Positions 6,322 through 6,656 of a stretch of 6,656 bases of DNA are shown piece by piece; positions within the stretch are counted from its first letter, which is position 1; each line of letters begins with the position of its first letter. The stretch covers positions 1 to 6,656 of the forward strand of contig JAICIW010000129.1 of assembly GCA_025928735.1 (NCBI GenBank), in the 5' to 3' direction. Under the pieces are notes generated by a model, which made no database searches, had not been told where the DNA came from, and was given only the letters and a program-made list of their open reading frames with translations. The DNA comes from Rhodanobacteraceae bacterium. Lineage in GTDB: Bacteria; Pseudomonadota; Gammaproteobacteria; Xanthomonadales; Rhodanobacteraceae. The position numbers and the translations under genes were made by a program.

Positions 6322-6656
6322 CTAGACAATTCCAAGTTCCAAGGCCTTGAGCACCGCCCGCGTGCGGTCGCGCACGCCGAGCTTGGAAAGAATGTTGGAC
6401 ACGTGGTTCTTCACCGTGCCTTCGGCCACCCGCAGCGAGTTGGCGATCTCCTTGTTGCTGTAGCCACCCGACATCAGGCGCAGGATTTCCGTTTCGCGAT
6501 CGGTCAACGGATCGGGCTGGCCGAGACTGGTGAACTGGTTGTGCATGCGGCCCACGCCCGCGAGCAGGCGCTGCGTTACCACCGGCGCGATCAGCGAACC
6601 GCCGCTGGCGACGGTCTTCACCGCATCGACCAGTTGTTCCAGCGAGACATCCTTCA
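6322..6656 (-). CDS. NarL/FixJ-family response regulator, C-terminal part
   Basis: The last 110 residues of a two-component response regulator; the start and the phosphoacceptor aspartate lie beyond base 6656. The visible part opens with KDVSLEQLVDAVKTVASGG, the end of the receiver domain (the K of the 'LLKD' motif and the last helix). After a linker comes a complete LuxR-type helix-turn-helix. LTDRETEILRLMSGGYSNKE begins the domain, SNKEIANSLRVAEGTVKNHV is the DNA-binding helix pair, and SNILSKLGVRDRTRAV is the dimer helix. All hallmark residues of the family are present, so it should bind DNA and regulate transcription after phosphorylation by a histidine kinase encoded elsewhere. The protein ends ALELGIV, a common ending in this family. 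Target genes are unknown; the next gene downstream has its own 246-base leader, so co-transcription is uncertain. Confidence 0.93.
   Translation of the reverse strand, partial: KDVSLEQLVDAVKTVASGGSLIAPVVTQRLLAGVGRMHNQFTSLGQPDPLTDRETEILRLMSGGYSNKEIANSLRVAEGTVKNHVSNILSKLGVRDRTRAVLKALELGIV

Noticed and set aside
6072..6335. 87-codon minus-strand frame in the gap upstream of the SRPBCC gene, ending in an ATGA overlap with it
   Set aside because: Its composition is Arg-rich and it has no recognisable motif or clear ribosome binding site. The overlap with the SRPBCC start is probably chance, although a leader peptide cannot be fully excluded.
1..6656. CRISPR array, tRNA, rRNA, transposase or integrase
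   Set aside because: No regularly spaced repeats, cloverleaf-like segments, rRNA-like stretches or mobile-element protein motifs were seen on either strand.

Overview
All genes that can be supported in this window lie on the minus strand. The base composition is high in G+C with strong codon-position bias, which explains the many long open frames on the opposite strand. The protein styles (a GldA/GldG-type ABC cluster, a membrane-anchored SRPBCC protein, a NarL-type regulator, an AlkA/Mag1-type glycosylase) suggest a gammaproteobacterium of the Xanthomonadales, in the Rhodanobacter/Dyella/Lysobacter range. That placement is inferred from resemblance and was not checked by a search.

Reading in the direction of transcription (high to low coordinates): (1) 6656-6322 is the C-terminal part of a NarL/FixJ-family response regulator that starts outside the window. 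(2) After a 246-base gap with a small hairpin, 6075-4630 encodes a 481-residue membrane-anchored SRPBCC protein. It carries a second, effector-binding-like region split by an Ala/Ser linker and ends in a very basic tail. A strong intrinsic terminator (4612-4586) closes this unit. (3) A likely promoter directly behind the terminator starts a tight four-gene operon. Its genes are an ABC ATPase (4473-3532), an ABC-2 permease (3535-2765), a GldG-like membrane protein with a predicted extracytoplasmic domain (2768-957) and a small DUF423 membrane protein (960-562). Each junction is a 3- or 4-base overlap (ATGA, ATGA, TTGA), so translation is probably coupled. (4) A 149-base gap holds a REP-like palindromic element that can fold in two mutually exclusive ways. 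It is followed by the N-terminal part of a DNA-3-methyladenine glycosylase (412-1), which runs off the window.

The ATPase, permease and GldG-like protein form one ABC-2 type system of the kind first named in gliding bacteroidetes. Such sets are widespread in non-gliding proteobacteria and their substrate there is unknown. The DUF423 protein joins this operon through a TTG start. The flanking regulator, SRPBCC protein and glycosylase look like independent units. There is no tRNA, rRNA, CRISPR array, transposase or phage gene in the window, and no gene-free stretch longer than about 250 bases. I see no convincing wholly new defence or mobile system. The less ordinary items are the split SRPBCC protein, the palindromic element and the operon architecture.
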